Below are positions 60,510 through 64,000 of a stretch of DNA of 64,000 bases, one piece after another. Below the pieces are notes generated by a model that saw only the letters and a list, made by a program, of their open reading frames with translations, searched no databases and was not told the origin of the DNA. Every line of letters starts with the position of its first letter. Positions within the stretch are counted from its first letter, which is position 1. A program made the translations under genes and the position numbers. The stretch lies in NCBI GenBank assembly GCA_023230525.1, contig JALNXE010000011.1, forward strand, positions 1 to 64,000. Direction: 5' to 3'. The stretch is from Desulfobulbaceae bacterium (lineage in GTDB: Bacteria; Desulfobacterota; Desulfobulbia; Desulfobulbales; SURF-16).

Positions 60510-62813
60510 TTATTCACAGCGGCTGCGCACGGACTGCATCGCATCCAGCAGATAGGGCGGGATGATGACCCCGGCCCGCTCCGCGTTGTCAAAGGCGTGC
60601 AGCAGATCCCGGTCGGCGATGCCGGCCTTTTCCCAGTAAGTGGCCGGGTCACTGGCAAAACCGGCAATGATCTCCAGCACCGCATCGTAGTCGCGGACCA
60701 CATGGCAGAAGTTGGGCACCCAAGCCGGCGCCAGGCGGACAATGTGGCTGCCGATGGTTTTCAGGCTGGAGGCGGTTTTCAGCTGGGCCAGGGTGGACTC
60801 CCAGAGATGGGCGCCGTTTTCCCCCAGGCCAAAGGGATCGACAAAGATATGCGGAGCGGGCAGGCTCTCAAAAAGCTTCAGATTGGTGATGGCGATGAGC
60901 AGCTCTTCAAAGGTGCCCATGCCGCCGATATTGTAGATCTTGAACAGGGAGGTGCGGTCAAGGATGTTCTGCCGCATGTGCCGGGCTGAGTTGTTGAAAT
61001 TAAGCAGAACAGGGGGCCGCAGGTTGGCCCGCTGACCGATCTTTTCACTGTCGATGCCGATGCCGATGCGCAGAATGCCCTGGTCGGCGGCCGCATCATC
61101 GGCGATGCGCATCACTCCCGGTCCGCTGCCGTGGCACACGGCGAAACAGCCGCCGATCTCAGGCACCTCACTCAGCCGGGCAAAAAACTGATGAATCTGT
61201 TCGGTGAGCACCTCATCCGTGCCCTCCACGTGGGAGCCGAACATGGCGATCACGGTGTGCACATCGGCAATTTTCTCCTTGCCCTCCCGGGTCATCCAGA
61301 AACCGCGGTGGAACTCCCGCACATGCCTCTCGCCCCCGTCGCCGACAACCATGTAAAAACGGGCATCTTCCCGGCTGGACAGGTCGCAGAAGGTTTCATA
61401 GGTGGTCTGGCCGAAGTAGATGTTGCTCTGGGCGGCCAGGGCCTGCTCATGGCCGCCGTTGTCCAGGGTTTCGCTCCGCCGGATGCTGCGGCCGATAAAG
61501 ACGCCGACATTATTGCGCTTGAGAACCCGCAGCGTGTCCGTCCCCGGGAACTGGTGGGAGACGAAAACCTTGCGCAGATTCTGGGCGCCGCCCACCAGCT
61601 CCAGGCTCTCCACAAAACCCCGCAAATCGGGGCTGATCTGCTCGCCGAAGTGCACGCCGGAGGTGATGGTGCCGCGCGCCGCCTCGTAGACAATGCGGTT
61701 CTGGGAGCTTTCATGCCACTCGTTTTCCAGCAGTTCCCGCTGGATGTCAATGCACCTGCTGCGGGTAAGAATGCGGCCGTAATTGCCGCGCTGGGTGGGC
61801 TCCGAACTGAGGCTGTCAAACAGGGCGTCACAGACATTGATATCAAAGATGCTGGTGGCGTCGGCGAAATCAACGCCGTCCAGCATGATTTTCCGGGCTC
61901 GGCTGCCTGACAGCAGACGGGTGGCCACCCGCGCGGTTGTCTGATCGGCCGGGAACAGACGCAGACGCACCTGCAGATCATGGGTGGCCACCGGCTGGTC
62001 ACTGCCGTTATAGAGTTCCACCTGCCGCGGGATGTTGATGCCGCTGGTGCGCACCGCATCAAGCAGCCGGGCGGCCAGATGAAAAACACCCGGCGCATTG
62101 AGCACCCTTTCGATCAAGGCACTATAGGGACCAAGCGAAATGCGGATGGCCCCGCACAAAAAATTTCCGGGCTCCAGGGTGGCGGGCAGCCCGCTGTGGG
62201 CATAATACTGGATCAGGCCCAGCCCCTGCTTGCTCTCGTAGAGCACGATCTGGCCGTTCTGGCCCGCGGTGAGCAGGGTGTTGGACAGCAGGTAGCGGAT
62301 ATTTTCCAGGGGGATGGTCACCACCCCGTTTCCGTCGATTTTCGATTTGGCGGTCAGCAGGATATGGTTATCGGCCGCGGCCTGCTCTATGGCCTCACGG
62401 GAGAGCGGCGGGGCCATGGGGACAAAGAGCCGGCCGATGGTCAGCCGTCTGTTGCCTTCCACCATGGCCTTGATCTCGGCAAACAGGGTATCGGGAATAT
62501 TGGGATTGAGCGAGGTGAGCTGGACGGGCAGATCAATGCGCTTGCGCCGGGTGTCGATTTCCGGCAAGCCATCGCCGAAATCCACGTCAAGCCCGATCTG
62601 GGAATGTCCGCTCCTGCCGATCAGGCAGCAGTGCTGCCGGAGAAGCCCGGCGGCGGCGAAATCCCCGATAACGCCGCGCAGGGTATCGCTGGTATCCTCC
62701 AGACGCATGACCCCGGCCAGTTTAGGCACCCCGAGTACTTCATCAATAGTGGGTTCCGTTTGCTGGTCAACCAGCAGATAACCGTCTTCCGTAAGCAGGG
62801 GGGGGCGCTTCAT
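60510..62813 (-). CDS. Large protein with a C-terminal LOG-like (Rossmann-fold nucleotide hydrolase) domain
   Basis: A 767-residue protein. The C-terminal half contains CHGSGPGVMRIADDAA (about 560-575) and GGMGTFEELL (630-639), the two conserved blocks of LOG/PpnN-type nucleotide 5'-monophosphate hydrolases, with a conserved Glu pair. LOG proteins are about 200 residues and E. coli PpnN about 450, so here more than 500 residues precede the domain; they do not match a fold I know. GGAG precedes the ATG. Its likely activity is N-glycosidic cleavage of a nucleotide. A LysE exporter gene follows. Confidence 0.8.
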   Translation of the reverse strand: MKRPPLLTEDGYLLVDQQTEPTIDEVLGVPKLAGVMRLEDTSDTLRGVIGDFAAAGLLRQHCCLIGRSGHSQIGLDVDFGDGLPEIDTRRKRIDLPVQLTSLNPNIPDTLFAEIKAMVEGNRRLTIGRLFVPMAPPLSREAIEQAAADNHILLTAKSKIDGNGVVTIPLENIRYLLSNTLLTAGQNGQIVLYESKQGLGLIQYYAHSGLPATLEPGNFLCGAIRISLGPYSALIERVLNAPGVFHLAARLLDAVRTSGINIPRQVELYNGSDQPVATHDLQVRLRLFPADQTTARVATRLLSGSRARKIMLDGVDFADATSIFDINVCDALFDSLSSEPTQRGNYGRILTRSRCIDIQRELLENEWHESSQNRIVYEAARGTITSGVHFGEQISPDLRGFVESLELVGGAQNLRKVFVSHQFPGTDTLRVLKRNNVGVFIGRSIRRSETLDNGGHEQALAAQSNIYFGQTTYETFCDLSSREDARFYMVVGDGGERHVREFHRGFWMTREGKEKIADVHTVIAMFGSHVEGTDEVLTEQIHQFFARLSEVPEIGGCFAVCHGSGPGVMRIADDAAADQGILRIGIGIDSEKIGQRANLRPPVLLNFNNSARHMRQNILDRTSLFKIYNIGGMGTFEELLIAITNLKLFESLPAPHIFVDPFGLGENGAHLWESTLAQLKTASSLKTIGSHIVRLAPAWVPNFCHVVRDYDAVLEIIAGFASDPATYWEKAGIADRDLLHAFDNAERAGVIIPPYLLDAMQSVRSRCE

Positions 62814-63193
62814 ATGTCAAATCTCCAATATCGCTTGCCTGAAACTACGGGTGGGCCTTTTTACCACCGGCGGAAAACCGGCCATTGCCACCGGACAAAA
62901 GGTAGCATAATTAGGGCGGATGATACAATAAAAGTTTGATGAACCCGTAATTTATGCCCCTCAAGGGTGAAAACCCTCTTGGCAGGCCCGCGGTGCATGC
63001 CAAACCATGATTTATCGACCCAAAAATCCGGGGCCGCGGCTGGTAATCCTCTCTGGCGGTGCATGAAAAAATGCAGAAAAATTATCTCACCGGGCAAGTT
63101 GTGTTATATAATACAAAAAATACGCCAGCCGGCCGGCTGCCCCGCAAGCGGCAATTATCTTTTTACCAATTACCAACCCATGGAGGACCAGCA
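62814..63193 (+). other. Divergent gap with a promoter-like element
   Basis: TATAAT at 63107-63112 lies about 80 bases before the small-protein gene; the -35 region is weak. The motif CGGTGCATG occurs at about 62990 and 63057. No gene is recognised. Confidence 0.4.
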
Positions 63194-63409
63194 ATGAAGA
63201 CCTGCAGTTTAAATGATTTTATGCAAGAGCTTAAACCGTGGCTGGACAGAGATCATATCCGTAAGGCCTTACTTGATGAACAGGGCCATTTTGTCGTGCA
63301 CTTCGTGGATGGCATGAAAAACGTCTACCATATTGATGACTGTAACGAGGCGCAGATCAAGGATGTGCTGGTCAAACTGAAAGACCTGGGGATCACCGTG
63401 GAAAAATGA
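63194..63409 (+). CDS. Small protein of unknown function (71 aa)
   Basis: A 71-residue soluble protein (MKTCSLNDFMQELKPWLDRD..., ending KDLGITVEK) with mixed alpha/beta character. GGAGGA is eight bases before the ATG at 63194; a longer upstream frame lacks that support. A terminator follows at 63491-63528. No family is recognised. Confidence 0.75.
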   Translation: MKTCSLNDFMQELKPWLDRDHIRKALLDEQGHFVVHFVDGMKNVYHIDDCNEAQIKDVLVKLKDLGITVEK

Positions 63410-63490
63410 GGGCGGCAAACACCCTCGCCACCGCCGTCCGTTCAGCTGCCCGCCAGGTTTTTCCGCGCTGACCCGGCGGGAAAAGCACAT

Positions 63491-63528
63491 AAAAAAACCG
63501 GGCACCATTTGGGAGCCCGGTTTTTTTT
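63491..63528. terminator. Bidirectional Rho-independent terminator
   Basis: AAACCGGGC (63496-63504) and GCCCGGTTT (63515-63523), with A-run before and T-run after, between two convergent small genes. Confidence 0.88.
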
Positions 63529-63545
63529 ATGCACTGACAGATGAA

Positions 63546-63716
63546 CTACCAGCGTTCCGTTCCGACAATCTCATTGACATTCAGGCATTTTGCTCTCTCG
63601 TCCGCGCTCAGCTTTCTCGGACTGGTGATATCCCCTCCGACATCCTCCAGATAGCAGACGAATTCCTTTCCTTCTTCATCATTGAGCCATACCATTGATT
63701 CATATCCACCTTTCAT
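63546..63716 (-). CDS. Small protein of unknown function (56 aa)
   Basis: A 56-residue protein (MKGGYESMVWLNDEEGKEFV..., ending NEIVGTERW). GGAGG lies six bases before the ATG at 63714-63716, better than a start seven codons upstream. It is acidic, has two Cys and no signal peptide. No family is recognised. Confidence 0.7.
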   Translation of the reverse strand: MKGGYESMVWLNDEEGKEFVCYLEDVGGDITSPRKLSADERAKCLNVNEIVGTERW

Positions 63717-63897
63717 GGCAAACCTCCATATCTTCAAACTTTAAAGTATTATTTTTTTATCTTCACTTTCACTGCTTCGTTAAGTCAGAAATTAAGACCG
63801 CAAACCTCTTGACACAATGGGATAATATTGATAGAAAAATAGTAGCATAAACTATCAATTTTTCCCAAAATCCTTGTCCCATAAGCGCCACGCCCCC

Positions 63898-64000
63898 ATG
63901 GAAGATTTCTCCCTGTGCGAAAATCTTTATAAAGACATCGTCAACTCCCTGTCCGCCCATATCGCCATTCTCGACGAGAACGGGGTTATCCTGGCAACCA
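63898..64000 (+). CDS. PAS-domain protein (partial, runs off the window)
   Basis: From ATG at 63898 the frame reads MEDFSLCENLYKDIVNSLSA, then HIAILDENGVILATN, the start of a PAS domain. It is open to the window end. A sensor kinase or diguanylate cyclase is likely but not visible. The ribosome-binding site is weak, so the start is uncertain. Confidence 0.55.
   Translation, partial: MEDFSLCENLYKDIVNSLSAHIAILDENGVILAT

Overview
The window reads as a chromosome segment of a GC-rich, anaerobic, Gram-negative deltaproteobacterium, probably a sulfate- or sulfur-metabolising member of Desulfobulbales/Desulfobacterota. This is inferred from gene content: a selenocysteine formate dehydrogenase with FdhE and MobB, Mrp/MinD-type ATPases with ferredoxin inserts beside a NifX-like protein, LL-diaminopimelate aminotransferase, outer-membrane lipoproteins, and many PAS/Cache sensor kinases. 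No 16S or other phylogenetic marker is present, so the placement is tentative.

Layout. 1-4.4 kb: end of an ABC exporter gene, two PAS histidine kinases, a UspA protein. 4.5-6.8 kb: a promoter-led operon of a NifX-like protein and two Fe-S MinD-like ATPases. 7-13 kb: LEA-type lipoprotein, small secreted protein, cardiolipin-synthase-like PLD enzyme, HD-domain protein, TauE/SafE permease. 13.4-15.6 kb: an AT-richer island with two unknown genes, hairpins and an HNH nuclease. 16-25.6 kb: an unknown exported protein, a fused eukaryote-type HisH-HisF, DapL, a FecR/OmpA/CHASE2-HD-GYP cluster, a small-molecule kinase. 25.7-31.5 kb: SPOR-NlpC/P60 lipoprotein, orphan ZnuA, and a sensory pair of a fused double-type periplasmic binding protein and a Cache-HAMP hybrid kinase. 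32.5-34.4 kb: a large secreted protein behind a structured leader, with a sigma-54-like promoter further upstream. 35-42 kb: formate dehydrogenase fdnGHI (in-frame UGA = Sec), fdhE and mobB, preceded by a long leader ending in a terminator. 42-43.8 kb: YkvA-type protein and two cell-envelope proteins.

44-55 kb is the most system-like region: five same-strand genes encoding a SNF2 helicase with a non-helicase N-terminus, a DUF4391 protein, a type III-like DNA methyltransferase (Mod), a Schlafen-AlbA_2/GHKL-like protein and a type III-like restriction subunit (Res). A 177-bp MITE-like hairpin element with a 5-bp target duplication lies between the last two. It looks like an extended type III restriction-modification (phage defence) locus. 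The central, specificity-determining part of mod has visibly lower GC than its flanks.

55-64 kb: tRNA-Asn and tRNA-Pro, a large unknown protein, an SGNH hydrolase, palindromic repeats, a LysE permease, a 767-residue protein with a LOG-like C-terminal domain, two small unknown proteins and the start of a PAS protein. All family names rest on reading motifs in the translations; no database search was possible.
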